This document shows positions 21,959-31,378 of a DNA stretch of 56,211 nucleotides, in pieces. The stretch lies in the NCBI GenBank assembly GCA_013141455.1, contig JABFQW010000096.1, positions 1 through 56,211 on the forward strand. Reading direction: 5' to 3'. A program made the translations under genes and the position numbers. Below the pieces are notes generated by a model that made no database searches, was not told the origin of the DNA, and saw only the letters and a program-made list of their open reading frames with translations. Position 1 is the first letter of the stretch, and each line of letters opens with the position of its first letter. The DNA is from Bacteroidales bacterium. Its GTDB lineage: Bacteria > Bacteroidota > Bacteroidia > Bacteroidales > F082.

Positions 21959-24889
21959 ATGAAATCCGAAAAACTGAAATCGCCGTTATCTTCAAAAGAA
22001 AAAATTTCTGAAATAATTCCAAAACTATTTCCAATTGTTGGTATTGGTGCATCGGCTGGCGGACTGGAAGCATTTGAAGAATTTCTGGGGAATGTACCCG
22101 AAAAAAGCGAAATGGCTTATGTTATCATTCAGCATTTGGATCCAACACATAAAGGGATGCTAACCGAATTGCTTCAGCGGGTTACAAAAATGAAAGTTAT
22201 TCAGGTAAAAGACCGCACCGTAGTGATGCCAAACCGCGTTTATGTGATTCCACCAAATACAAGCATGTCAATATTAAAAGGCGTACTCCATCTGTTTGCA
22301 CCTATTGAATCGAGAGGGATGCGGCTTCCTATTGATTTTTTCCTGCGCTCGCTTGCCGATGACCGGCACGAACTTGCAATTGGTGTCATTCTTTCGGGAA
22401 TGGGCTCCGATGGCAGCATTGGCATCAGGGCTATTAAAGAAAAAAATGGAATCGTTTTGGTTCAGGAACCTGCAGATGCAAAATATAATAGTATGCCTAA
22501 AAGCGCCATCGATTCGATGCTTGTCGATATTGTAGCTCCGGCCAACGAGTTACCTATAAAACTCATCGATTTTCTTAAACATATACCTATTGTTAAATCA
22601 AATCTCAAAATTGAGCTCAAGGACCAGAGTGCACTCGAAAAAATAATCATACTGTTGCGAACCCAAACCGGAAATGATTTCTCGTTATACAAGAAAAACA
22701 CAGTATATAGGCGTATCGAAAGGCGTATGGGTGTTCATAAGATTGATAAAATAATTTCATACGTCCACTTTTTACAGGAAAACCCGAAGGAAGTTGATAT
22801 ACTTTTCAGAGAGTTATTGATTGGGGTGACTAATTTTTTTCGAGACCCCCTCGTTTGGGAAAAGATGAAAGAGTCCGTTTTACCGGCCTTATTCGCAAAC
22901 ATGAAGGGCGAATCAATTTTACGGGCATGGATACCAGCCTGTTCCACCGGCGAAGAAGCCTATTCATTGGCCATCGTTTTTAAGGAAGCACTTGAAAAAA
23001 CCAACAATCATGCGGCCATCTCATTACAGATATTTGCTACCGACCTTGATAGTGTGGCTGTCGAAACTGCAAGAAAAGGGATTTTCCCGGCCAATATTGC
23101 GGCTGATGTATCACCTCAGCGACTGAATCGTTTTTTTATTGCCACAGACGATGGCTATCGTATCAATGCTGAAATTAGGGAGATGGTTATTTTTGCACAA
23201 CATAATATTATTCTGCACCCGCCTTTTACAAAACTCGATATCCTCACCTGCCGCAATCTATTAATTTACATGGATACCGAGTTGCAAAAAAAATTACTTG
23301 GATTGTTTTACTATAGTATTAATCCTAATGGGATAATGCTGCTTGGAAGTGCTGAAACGCTGGGTACACAAAGTCAACTATTTAATATAGTTGATGCAAA
23401 GTTGAAAATTTATAAACGCGCCGTCTCGAACGAAGTGCCCGAATTATTCAATTTTCCATCCTCATTCTCACGAAATAACAAGGCCAATATTGAAAAACCG
23501 TTACCCCAAAAGCCGTTAATGAATATTCAAACACTTGCAGATCAACTGTTGTTACAACAATTTACACCTGCCGGAGTTTTGGTGAACGAAAGTGGCGATA
23601 TCATCTACTTCAGCGGACATACGGGGAAATATCTTGAACCGGCTGTTGGAAAAGCAAATCTGAATATTTTTGCCATGCTGCGCGAAGGATTACGCAATGA
23701 ATTTCCTATTGCCTTCCGCAATGCCATCACAAATAAAGAATCTGTGGTTTTGCACCATTTATCTGTTGGTACAAACGGATCAAAACAATCCTTAAATATA
23801 AACATTCAATGGATCGATAAACCGGAGCCTTTGTATGGTATGTTAATGATTATTTTTACTGATATACCTGAGATTGCCGGATTGCACCCTGATACAAAAA
23901 AAGGAAAAAAGATATTGAAAAGCACCAGGGAGGAGGCCCTGGAAGAAGAATTGCAGCATAAACGCGAAGAAATGCAAAGCACACTCGAAGAAATGCAGAC
24001 TTCGCAGGAGGAATTAAAATCGACCAACGAAGAATTACAATCGACCAACGAAGAACTGCAATCGACTAATGAAGAACTCACGACATCAAAAGAAGAAATG
24101 CAGAGCCTGAATGAGGAACTTCAAACAGTGAACGCTGAATTACAGTCGAAGGTGGATGATTTTTCGCGGGTGAACAATGATATGAAAAATTTGCTCAACA
24201 GTACTGATATTGCCACGCTGTTTCTCGACAAAGATTTGAATATACGTCGCTTCACCAATGAGGCAACAAAAATTTTTAAACTGATAAAGACCGATGTCGG
24301 AAGGCCATTTACCGATCAGGTTTCCGACCTTATTTATCCCGAAGTGGCGACCGATGCAAGCGAGGTATTAAGGACACTCATTTTTATTCAAAAACAAATT
24401 CCTACGAAAGACGGCCGCTGGTTTTCGGTTCGTATAATGCCTTACCGTACTTTCGATGATCGAATTGACGGCATTGTCATCACCTTCTTTAATATGTCGG
24501 ATATTAAACAGGTTGAAGTAAAATTAAATGAAACCGAACAGAATTATCGATTTCTTTTAAACGCCTCATCTGATGTAATTATCAAATTATCAGCAGATTT
24601 GACCATACTGGAATTTAATCGCGAAGCTGAAAAACTATTCGGTAAAAATCAAATTGAGGTCATAAACCAAAATTATATTAGGTTATTTATTCCTGAACCA
24701 TTACAAAAAAAGACGGAAAAAAACTTGAATAAGTTATTAGATAAAGCACAGGATTGCAAATTAAAAATGCAGCTTATAACTGCCGAAAACATGCTATCGC
24801 TGGTCGAATGGTCAGTATTTGTGTTACACAACAGCCTGAAAAAACCAGTAGGAATGATTATTATCACTAAAAACATGAACAAGCCATGA
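21959..24889 (+). CDS. CheB-CheR-PAS fusion signalling protein
   Basis: The 976-residue protein is a fusion. CheB methylesterase (~20-205) has GIGASAGGLEAFEEFL, IIQHLDPTHKG and SGMGSDGSIGIRAIKE. CheR methyltransferase (~215-490) has NFFRDPLVWEKM, WIPACSTGEEAYSLAI, FATDLDSVAVETARKGIFP and LDILTCRNLLIYM. A PAS-like domain (~525-620), a long coiled coil (~655-735, with repeated STNEELQ), a PAS domain (~740-850) and a final PAS domain (~860-975) follow. There is no histidine-kinase core. No chemoreceptors, CheA or CheW are in the window, so it probably works in a non-motility signalling circuit. The next gene, another PAS protein, overlaps it by four bases (ATGA). Confidence 0.92.
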   Translation: MKSEKLKSPLSSKEKISEIIPKLFPIVGIGASAGGLEAFEEFLGNVPEKSEMAYVIIQHLDPTHKGMLTELLQRVTKMKVIQVKDRTVVMPNRVYVIPPNTSMSILKGVLHLFAPIESRGMRLPIDFFLRSLADDRHELAIGVILSGMGSDGSIGIRAIKEKNGIVLVQEPADAKYNSMPKSAIDSMLVDIVAPANELPIKLIDFLKHIPIVKSNLKIELKDQSALEKIIILLRTQTGNDFSLYKKNTVYRRIERRMGVHKIDKIISYVHFLQENPKEVDILFRELLIGVTNFFRDPLVWEKMKESVLPALFANMKGESILRAWIPACSTGEEAYSLAIVFKEALEKTNNHAAISLQIFATDLDSVAVETARKGIFPANIAADVSPQRLNRFFIATDDGYRINAEIREMVIFAQHNIILHPPFTKLDILTCRNLLIYMDTELQKKLLGLFYYSINPNGIMLLGSAETLGTQSQLFNIVDAKLKIYKRAVSNEVPELFNFPSSFSRNNKANIEKPLPQKPLMNIQTLADQLLLQQFTPAGVLVNESGDIIYFSGHTGKYLEPAVGKANLNIFAMLREGLRNEFPIAFRNAITNKESVVLHHLSVGTNGSKQSLNINIQWIDKPEPLYGMLMIIFTDIPEIAGLHPDTKKGKKILKSTREEALEEELQHKREEMQSTLEEMQTSQEELKSTNEELQSTNEELQSTNEELTTSKEEMQSLNEELQTVNAELQSKVDDFSRVNNDMKNLLNSTDIATLFLDKDLNIRRFTNEATKIFKLIKTDVGRPFTDQVSDLIYPEVATDASEVLRTLIFIQKQIPTKDGRWFSVRIMPYRTFDDRIDGIVITFFNMSDIKQVEVKLNETEQNYRFLLNASSDVIIKLSADLTILEFNREAEKLFGKNQIEVINQNYIRLFIPEPLQKKTEKNLNKLLDKAQDCKLKMQLITAENMLSLVEWSVFVLHNSLKKPVGMIIITKNMNKP

Positions 24890-25449
24890 ATAATGTAGGA
24901 ATGGATTTTACCGATGCCGAAATGCTGCGTAAGAAAGCCGAAGAACAACTGAAGAAAAAGCAAAAAAAAATTGATAAGGCCATCATTGAACAAGATGCTA
25001 AAAAGTTATTGCACGAATTACAGGTTCATCAGATTGAACTGGAGTTGCAGAATGAAGAGTTGCACCAGGCCTATGAAACCGCAGAAACAGCACTCAAAAA
25101 ATATACCTTGTTATACGATTTTGCACCTATGGGCTATTTCACACTTGATAAGGATGGATGCATTTGTGAGTTGAATTTCACAGGCGCCGAACTATTGGGT
25201 GATAAACGTTTCAGCCTGATAAACAGTAATTTTAAACTCTTCGTTTCTGATGATTCAAAGCCAGTATTTAACGAATTTTTCAGAAAAGTATATTCCAGTA
25301 ATGCCAAAGAATTGTGTGAAATAAAGTTGGGATATAACAACAATCCGCTATGCGATGTTTATATGGAAGGAATAGTTACCGGGGATGAACACCAATGCCT
25401 TCTTTCGGTGATTGATATAACTGAGTTCAAAAAACTTAAAAGTCATTAA
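24886..25449 (+). CDS. PAS-domain protein without output domain
   Basis: The 187-residue protein has an N-terminal coiled coil (LLHELQVHQIELELQNEELH, then QAYETAETALKKY) and a PAS domain from ~70 to 180 (LLYDFAPMGYFTLDKDGCIC, ELNFTGAELLG, SVIDITEFKK). In related kinases this pair precedes HisKA and HATPase domains, but here the protein stops after the PAS domain. It overlaps the CheB-CheR-PAS gene by ATGA and is surely co-translated with it. It is followed 48 bases later by the AraC paralogue 2, suggesting a sensor-regulator operon. Confidence 0.85.
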   Translation: MNNVGMDFTDAEMLRKKAEEQLKKKQKKIDKAIIEQDAKKLLHELQVHQIELELQNEELHQAYETAETALKKYTLLYDFAPMGYFTLDKDGCICELNFTGAELLGDKRFSLINSNFKLFVSDDSKPVFNEFFRKVYSSNAKELCEIKLGYNNNPLCDVYMEGIVTGDEHQCLLSVIDITEFKKLKSH

Positions 25450-25497
25450 AATCAAACAACAATTATTTATTTTATTGTTTAACAAACTGTTAGCCGG

Positions 25498-26058
25498 ATG
25501 AATCTCTACATAAAAAATATGGTGAGCAACCGTTGCAAGCTAATTGTTAAATCTGAACTTCAAAAGTTTGGGTTGCATTATACCTTGGTCGAATTGGGTC
25601 AGGTGGAAATAATGGAAACCCTCACTATCGGTCAGCTTCACATGCTAAATACTGCGCTGAAACATTCGGGGCTTGCCTTAATCGATGACAAGAAAAGCAT
25701 GCTTATCGAGAAAACAAAAATAATCATCATCGATTTGGTTCATTATTCTGAAAAACGACTTAAAGTGAATTTTTCCGATTATTTGAGCGAAACACTGAAC
25801 CATGATTACACTTACTTAGCCAACATTTTCTCAGAGAATCAGGGAACAACCATCGAACATTTTTTTCTTAATCATAAAATTGAACGGGTAAAAGAATTGC
25901 TGATTTATGACGACCTGAATATTACTGAAATAGCCGACAAAATGCATTACAGCAGTGTAGCCCACCTGTCGAACCAATTTAAACGGATGTCGGGATTAAC
26001 CCCTTCGCAATACAAGCATCTCAGCTCTAAACCGAGGAAAGCACTCGAAAATGTGTGA
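25498..26058 (+). CDS. AraC-family transcriptional regulator with HMA-like N-domain (paralogue 2)
   Basis: The 186-residue protein is a close paralogue of the product of 3266-3838, with the same N-terminal domain (NLYIKNMVSNRCKLIVKSEL) and the same AraC helix-turn-helix (NITEIADKMHYSSVAHLSNQ, FKRMSGLTPSQYKHL). The Ser replacing the first Cys of the metal-type motif is shared. ATG 25498 follows the PAS gene by 48 bases. Its 3' end overlaps the start of promoter copy C (the TGA stop lies inside GTGTGAATG), so the binding element is physically built into the regulator gene. This arrangement supports, without proving, that it controls the 66-bp elements. Confidence 0.9.
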   Translation: MNLYIKNMVSNRCKLIVKSELQKFGLHYTLVELGQVEIMETLTIGQLHMLNTALKHSGLALIDDKKSMLIEKTKIIIIDLVHYSEKRLKVNFSDYLSETLNHDYTYLANIFSENQGTTIEHFFLNHKIERVKELLIYDDLNITEIADKMHYSSVAHLSNQFKRMSGLTPSQYKHLSSKPRKALENV

Positions 26059-26118
26059 ATGATGTAAACCTTTTTCAGAGTTATGTAACACATTTCAGGC
26101 TATTGGTGCGCAACTTTG
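26053..26118 (+). promoter_or_regulatory. 66-bp tandem-site promoter element, copy C
   Basis: GTGTGAATGATGTAA (hexamer at 26062), AGAGTTATGTAACA (hexamer at 26083, 21 bp on) and CTTTG at 26114 (25 bp on). The downstream start codon is at 26143. It overlaps the last codons of the AraC paralogue 2 gene. Apart from one base in the last box, the layout is identical to copies A, B and D. Confidence 0.72.
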
Positions 26119-26142
26119 TTAAATAAAAAACCCTTCTTTCAA

Positions 26143-26502
26143 ATGAAAAAAGATAAGGATAAAACGAAGCATGCCGGGCAGTCTGAAAGTAATAATAAGA
26201 AAGATAATCTATCGGGATATCCATCGTATCCTGCCAGTGAAGACATATACAATATCTATGAGGAAGCCACAGAAATAAATCCGGAAGATATTTCCAAAGT
26301 AAAAGAACGCAACGAAATGAATGAAGAAGCGATGGAAAAAGAAATCGACCTGAATGCCGGTCTATCCGAATTTGATCTCGATGTTCCCGGTGCCGAATTG
26401 GATGATACTATGGAAAATATTGGAAGTGAAGACGAAGAGAATAATTATTACAGTATCGGAGGCGACAATCATGCCGGCCTGGATGAAAATCAAGGCGATT
26501 GA
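26143..26502 (+). CDS. Small acidic hypothetical protein (SEDIYN/DVPGAELDD family)
   Basis: The 119-residue, strongly acidic, soluble protein has blocks GYPSYPASEDIYNIYEEATE, INPEDISKVKE, EFDLDVPGAELDD and GSEDEENNYYSIGGDNH. These blocks define a family that is frequent in Bacteroidota but functionally unknown. It has neither Cys nor membrane segments. The ATG at 26143 is preferred to an upstream TTG because it stands ~24 bases after the promoter box, as in the paralogue at 12156. It lies between the AraC regulator and UspA, which suggests a role in stress adaptation. Confidence 0.82.
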   Translation: MKKDKDKTKHAGQSESNNKKDNLSGYPSYPASEDIYNIYEEATEINPEDISKVKERNEMNEEAMEKEIDLNAGLSEFDLDVPGAELDDTMENIGSEDEENNYYSIGGDNHAGLDENQGD

Positions 26503-26581
26503 AAATGCAATGTCATCTTTTGCTGAATCATAAAATATCATTTATATAAAGTCACATAATTAGTCGATAAACACAACGAAA

Positions 26582-27067
26582 ATGAAAACTATTGAATTTC
26601 AAAAAGTATTGATTGCCCTTGATTATGACCCTACAGCCCAGAAAGTTGCAGAAGTAGGTTATTCATTGGCCTTTGCGATGCACGCAGAAGTAATTTTGCT
26701 GCATATCATATCTGACCCGTTGTATTATTACTCAACCGAGTATTCTCCGATTATGGGGCTAACTGATTCGCTGCAAATGGGATCGTTACAATTGGATAAT
26801 ATTGAAGGCCTCAGGAAAGCCTCACAACATTTCCTTGATAAAACCAAACATCACCTTGGCGATGAAGCCATATTAACAGTAGTGAAAGAAGGAGATTTGG
26901 CCGAAACAATATTAACGGCTGCAAAAGAATTACAGGCTGATATCATTGTTATGGGCTCACATAGCCGCAAATGGCTCGAAAATATTATTATGGGAAGCGT
27001 CACCGAAGAAGTGTTGCATCATACTACAAGACCATTATTCATTGTTCCAACAAAAAAGACCCGGTAA
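26582..27067 (+). CDS. Universal stress protein (UspA family)
   Basis: The 161-residue protein has a single Usp domain: KVLIALDYDPTAQKVAEVGY at the N-terminus, EVILLHIISDP, and at the C-terminus ADIIVMGSHSRKWLENIIMG, SVTEEVLHHTTRPLFIVP. The GxSxRxxxxxxxGSVxxxV-type ATP-binding loop is largely kept, so it may bind ATP. Usp proteins are small cytoplasmic regulators induced by starvation or low oxygen. A strong hairpin follows the gene at 27074-27113, so its transcript probably ends there. Confidence 0.92.
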   Translation: MKTIEFQKVLIALDYDPTAQKVAEVGYSLAFAMHAEVILLHIISDPLYYYSTEYSPIMGLTDSLQMGSLQLDNIEGLRKASQHFLDKTKHHLGDEAILTVVKEGDLAETILTAAKELQADIIVMGSHSRKWLENIIMGSVTEEVLHHTTRPLFIVPTKKTR

Positions 27068-27073
27068 TTAAGT

Positions 27074-27113
27074 GATTTTCAATATAATGATTTTTTAAAC
27101 CATATTGAAAATC
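27074..27113. terminator. Hairpin after the UspA gene
   Basis: GATTTTCAATAT and ATATTGAAAATC form a perfect 12-bp stem around a T-rich 16-base loop. It begins seven bases after the UspA stop codon. It lacks a long T-run after the stem, so it may be a weak terminator or an mRNA-end stabiliser. Confidence 0.5.
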
Positions 27114-27169
27114 GCAATATGTGTAAGTGAAATAAACTGAAAATAAAGAATTCTTTAAAATCAAAAAAA

Positions 27170-27358
27170 ATGAAAGCGCTTAAAACAATTGCAATTTTAT
27201 TGGTATGCAGCATGGGGTTTTTGTTTAGCACAACAGCTTGCGCGGTTTATGTTAAAAAAGACCATGGAAACCATAGGGGATGGTACAAAAATTCAAACAA
27301 TCCGCACCATCACAATAGCACAAACCCTGCGAAATTTAAAACGAAACACCGAAAATAA
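27170..27358 (+). CDS. Small exported His/Asn-rich peptide
   Basis: The 62-residue protein has an N-terminal signal (KTIAILLVCSMGFLFSTTA) followed by Cys-Ala in a lipobox-like STTAC, then a short basic His/Asn/Lys-rich tail (GNHRGWYKNSNNPHHHNSTN). Peptides of this kind, with HRGWYKNSNNPHH, are found in many Bacteroidota as small lipoproteins of unknown role. The His cluster could bind metal. It stands alone between the UspA and P-type ATPase genes. Confidence 0.72.
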   Translation: MKALKTIAILLVCSMGFLFSTTACAVYVKKDHGNHRGWYKNSNNPHHHNSTNPAKFKTKHRK

Positions 27359-27595
27359 TCTCGAATTTTGAGCCCATTCAGAAACCTGATAAACGAAGAA
27401 ATGCCACCATCTCGTCGTGCAGGCTATGAGGAAACCAAATCTCCAAAATGCACAAAACCTTCAAATTCTGTGCTTTAACTTTGGTGAAATTTGGTGTTTT
27501 TGTGTTTTGGTGGCAATATTTGGCTTTTCGCAGAGGACTCAATTTTGATCCTGGTTTATCGAATGAAAAATTGGACACGCAAATAATAATATTAC

Positions 27596-30199
27596 ATGGC
27601 TGATAAACAACTATTACCAACCGAAGATTCACAAAGCGTGAACGATTTGAATGTAAATGGCAACCTGGTAAAACACATCGGATTAACTTCCGCACAGGCA
27701 ACGGAAAAGCTGCGAACCGAAGGTTCTAACAGTCTCCCGTCGTCAAAACCAAAGAACTTCTTATCCATAGCATTCGGGGTAGTCAAAGAACCCATGTTTA
27801 TCCTGTTGGTTGCCTGCGGCACGCTCTATCTGGTGATGGGCGATATGCAGGAGGGTTTGATGCTGCTTGGATTCGTATTTGTAATCATGGGTATCGAATT
27901 CTTTCAGGAAAAAAAGACTGAAAAAGCCCTCGATGCACTGAAAGATTTAGCCAGCCCGAGGGCTTTGGTCATCAGAGATGGTGTTGAAACACGCATCGCC
28001 GGCATAGATGTCGTAACCGGCGACCTGCTTGTTCTTCAGGAAGGCGACAGGGTTCCGGCCGATGCAACCGTTCTGAATTCGGTTAATTTATTGGCCGATG
28101 AATCGTTGCTGACGGGTGAACCGGTATCTGTCAGGAAAATCGATTGGGATGGGATTGTAAAAAACATCCAGCCGGGTGGCGATGATTTACCTTTCGTTTA
28201 TTCAGGCTCGATGATTGTTCAGGGTAATGGGGTCGCAAGGGTGACAAGCATCGGGATAAATACCGAAATCGGCAAGATCGGCAAAGCCCTGGAAGGTGTT
28301 AAAGAAGAACCGACCCGACTAAAAATTGAAATGGGGTCGTTGGTAAAGAAACTGACGATCATCGCAGCAGTTTTATGCCTGCTGGTAATCATTGGTTACA
28401 CCATCAGCCGCGGAAGTCTGGCCAACGGTTTCCTGGCCGGAATAACCTTGGCCATGGCCATGATACCCGAAGAATTTCCGGTTATTCTCACCATTTTCAT
28501 GGCGCTTGGTGCCTGGCGCATGTCGAAAAAGAAGGTGCTGACGCGAAATCCATCTGCCATCGAAACACTTGGCTCCGCAACGGTGCTGTGTACCGACAAA
28601 ACAGGTACGCTTACCGAAAACAAAATGACGGTCTCAAAACTTTTCAACGGCAAGGATTTTTTTACCACCACAAAGGCCAAAGTACTTGATTCGGAATTCC
28701 ATGAAATCATGGAGTATGCGATGCTTTCGAGTCAAACAAATCCCTTCGACCCGATGGAAAAAGCAATCACACATTTAGGCGATTTATACCTGAAAGGGAC
28801 CGAACATATCCATCAAAACTGGGAAATGATTAAGGAATATTCGCTTTCCAAAGATTTGCTGGCCATGTCGAGGGTTTTTTCGTTGAAAGGGACAACCGAA
28901 AAAGTAATCGCAACCAAAGGTGCCCCCGAAGCGATTTTCGATTTGTGCCATCTTGATGATGAAAACAAAACCAGGCTTTCGGTAGCCGTTGAAGAATTGG
29001 CCGCTGGGGGACTAAGGGTTTTAGGCGTGGCAAAAGCAAAAATCATCGCAACAGGTTTACCTGAAATACAGCACGATTTTGACTTTGAATTTATTGGTTT
29101 AATCGGCCTTTCCGATCCTATCCGTAAGAATGTTAAACAAGCTGTTAGTGAATGTTTTAAAGCAGGAATCAGGGTGATCATGATTACAGGAGATTATCCG
29201 GTAACTGCCAAACATATCGCCCTGGAGATCGGTCTTGTAAACCCTGACCTATGCATCACCGGTCAGGAATTGCAGCTGATGACTGAGGATGAATTGTGTG
29301 AAAAGATGAAAGAAACAAATGTTTTTGCCCGGGTGATTCCCGAACAGAAACTAAAAATCGTGAATGCCTTAAAGAAAAACAACGAAATTGTTGCCATGAC
29401 AGGCGATGGCATCAACGATGCACCGGCGCTCAAAGCCGCCAATATTGGAATTGCTATGGGAGAAAAGGGGACTGATGTCGCACGGGAAGCTTCTTCATTG
29501 GTGCTTATGGATGATAATTTTGCCTCCATTGTTGGCGCTGTTAAAATGGGAAGACGCATCTTTGATAACCTTCAAAAGGCATTCGGATACATCTTTGCCA
29601 TCCACGTGCCCATCGCCGGTTTGTCGCTATTTCCGATATTATTAGCTGATTTCCCGATAATCTTATGGCCTGTGCATATTGTATTTCTTGAACTGATTAT
29701 CGATCCGGCGTGTTCTATTATTTTTGAAGCCGAAAAAGAAGAGAAACACGTGATGAGTCGCCCGCCAAAGGGAATCAATGAACCCTTTTTCGGAAGCAAA
29801 AAAATCCTGTTCAGTTGCCTGCAGGGCGTTGGAATTTTGATCATTACCCTTGCCGTTTACATGGTAGGCCTGCGTCTTGGCTACGAAGCAAATGAAGTGC
29901 GGGCTATGGCCTTCACTACACTGATTGTTTCGAATATCGCGGTGATATTAACAAACCGGTCGTGGACCGACAATATTTTTCAAATTATCATTACCCCCAA
30001 CAAAGCAGTATTGTGGGTGGTTGGCGGGGCTGTTTTCTTTCTGGCATTGATTCTGAATACTCCATTCTTCCTCGATTTATTTCAGTTTCAGAAACTTTCA
30101 TTCATCAATGTCGTTATTTGTAGCTTCGCTGGCTTATCAACCATCATCTGGTTCGAATTATATAAACTGACTAATTTGAGAAAACACATACCACTTTAA
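27596..30199 (+). CDS. Cation-transporting P-type ATPase (P2/Ca2+-like)
   Basis: The 867-residue protein has the full P-type ATPase set: actuator LLTGEPVSVRK, the transmembrane MIPEEFPVILTIFMALGAW, phosphorylation site VLCTDKTGTLTENKM, nucleotide-binding TKGAPEAIFDLCH and hinge AMTGDGINDAPALKAANIGI. An N-terminal cation-ATPase domain and about eight to ten membrane helices are visible. The PEEFP motif in helix M4 fits Ca2+-type or related P2 pumps. The ion cannot be set from sequence with certainty. It is followed by the Old Yellow Enzyme and CbpA/CbpM genes on the same strand, which are stress-type neighbours. Confidence 0.92.
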   Translation: MADKQLLPTEDSQSVNDLNVNGNLVKHIGLTSAQATEKLRTEGSNSLPSSKPKNFLSIAFGVVKEPMFILLVACGTLYLVMGDMQEGLMLLGFVFVIMGIEFFQEKKTEKALDALKDLASPRALVIRDGVETRIAGIDVVTGDLLVLQEGDRVPADATVLNSVNLLADESLLTGEPVSVRKIDWDGIVKNIQPGGDDLPFVYSGSMIVQGNGVARVTSIGINTEIGKIGKALEGVKEEPTRLKIEMGSLVKKLTIIAAVLCLLVIIGYTISRGSLANGFLAGITLAMAMIPEEFPVILTIFMALGAWRMSKKKVLTRNPSAIETLGSATVLCTDKTGTLTENKMTVSKLFNGKDFFTTTKAKVLDSEFHEIMEYAMLSSQTNPFDPMEKAITHLGDLYLKGTEHIHQNWEMIKEYSLSKDLLAMSRVFSLKGTTEKVIATKGAPEAIFDLCHLDDENKTRLSVAVEELAAGGLRVLGVAKAKIIATGLPEIQHDFDFEFIGLIGLSDPIRKNVKQAVSECFKAGIRVIMITGDYPVTAKHIALEIGLVNPDLCITGQELQLMTEDELCEKMKETNVFARVIPEQKLKIVNALKKNNEIVAMTGDGINDAPALKAANIGIAMGEKGTDVAREASSLVLMDDNFASIVGAVKMGRRIFDNLQKAFGYIFAIHVPIAGLSLFPILLADFPIILWPVHIVFLELIIDPACSIIFEAEKEEKHVMSRPPKGINEPFFGSKKILFSCLQGVGILIITLAVYMVGLRLGYEANEVRAMAFTTLIVSNIAVILTNRSWTDNIFQIIITPNKAVLWVVGGAVFFLALILNTPFFLDLFQFQKLSFINVVICSFAGLSTIIWFELYKLTNLRKHIPL

Positions 30200-30268
30200 C
30201 ACAACAGGACGAACTTTTCATTGGTTTCCTTGTTAATGTAATTAGTTCACAAAAATTAAAATAAAAAA

Positions 30269-31357
30269 ATGAAAGAATACAAATTATTATCACCCGGAAA
30301 AATTGAAAAATTAAGCTTACAAAACCGCATGGTAATGTCGCCAATGACAAGGTGCAGGGCCATCGGGAATGTTCCAAACGAATTAATAGCAGCCTATTAC
30401 GAACAACGTTCAGGTGCCGGATTGATTATAACCGAAGGGACTTCACCATCACCAAACGGATTGGGATATGCCCGCATCCCGGGAATATTCAGCAAAGAAC
30501 AGGTCGAAGGGTGGAGAAAGACCACGACTGTTGTTCACAAAAAAGGAGCAAAAATATTCATACAGCTTATGCATACCGGTCGGATCAGCCAACGGCTTAA
30601 TATGCCCGAAGGTTCGCGAATTCTTGCTCCATCGGCTGTGAAACCAGCCGGTCAGATGTGGACAGATGCGGAACAAATGCAGGATTTTCCGGTTCCAAAC
30701 GCCATGTCGGCTGAAGAGCTTCAACAAACAAAAACAGAATTTGTGACCGCAGCAAAAAATGCCATCGAAGCAGGCTTTGATGGTGTTGAATTGCATGGAG
30801 CCAATGGTTATTTGCTCGAACAGTTCCTTTCGCCGGTGAGCAATATACGCACCGATACTTATGGTGGAAGCGTTATAAACCGTAGCCGTTTTGTTCTTGA
30901 AGTTGTTGCTGCAGTAGCCGAAGCCATCGGAAAAGATAAAACCGGCATCAGGGTTTCGCCATACGGCGTTGCCAGCGATATGCCGCATTACCCGCAAATT
31001 GATGCTACTTACAATTATCTGTCAGAACAACTAAACTTGCTTGACATTGCTTATATCCACATCGTCGATCATTCGGCAATGGGTGCACCGGAAGTTCCAT
31101 TGGCATCAAAAGAAATGATCCGGAATAATTTCAAAAATACCATCATCCTTTCGGGTGGATACGACAAAGAGAGAGCCGAAGCTGAGATTGAAAGCGGTCT
31201 TGGTGATCTTGTTGCTTTCGGACGTCCGTTTATCAATAATCCCGATCTTGTTGAAAGGTTAAAAAACAATTGGCCATTAGCAACTGATCTGAAAATGGAT
31301 CTGTTTTATAGTGCTGATGATAAAGGATATACCGATTATCCCGTTTTTAAAGCCTGA
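30269..31357 (+). CDS. Old Yellow Enzyme family ene-reductase
   Basis: The 362-residue FMN-dependent TIM-barrel has the family blocks SLQNRMVMSPMTRCRAIGNV, IFIQLMHTGRIS, FDGVELHGANGYLLEQFLSP, TYGGSVINRSRFVLEVV and ILSGGYDKERAE, then VAFGRPFINNPDL. The H-x-x-N pair (HGAN) that binds the substrate carbonyl is present. It reduces activated C=C bonds or nitro-esters using NAD(P)H and is often induced by electrophiles, similar in type to NemA. Start ATG 30269 follows an A-rich leader. It is 21 bases upstream of cbpA, so both are probably in one operon. Confidence 0.93.
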   Translation: MKEYKLLSPGKIEKLSLQNRMVMSPMTRCRAIGNVPNELIAAYYEQRSGAGLIITEGTSPSPNGLGYARIPGIFSKEQVEGWRKTTTVVHKKGAKIFIQLMHTGRISQRLNMPEGSRILAPSAVKPAGQMWTDAEQMQDFPVPNAMSAEELQQTKTEFVTAAKNAIEAGFDGVELHGANGYLLEQFLSPVSNIRTDTYGGSVINRSRFVLEVVAAVAEAIGKDKTGIRVSPYGVASDMPHYPQIDATYNYLSEQLNLLDIAYIHIVDHSAMGAPEVPLASKEMIRNNFKNTIILSGGYDKERAEAEIESGLGDLVAFGRPFINNPDLVERLKNNWPLATDLKMDLFYSADDKGYTDYPVFKA

Positions 31358-31378
31358 ATCTTTTAACGCAATGAAAAA

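Noticed and set aside
21959-25449. Chemotaxis operon
   Set aside because: Despite the CheB and CheR domains, there are no chemoreceptor, CheA, CheW or motility genes nearby; the PAS and AraC neighbours point to another signalling role.
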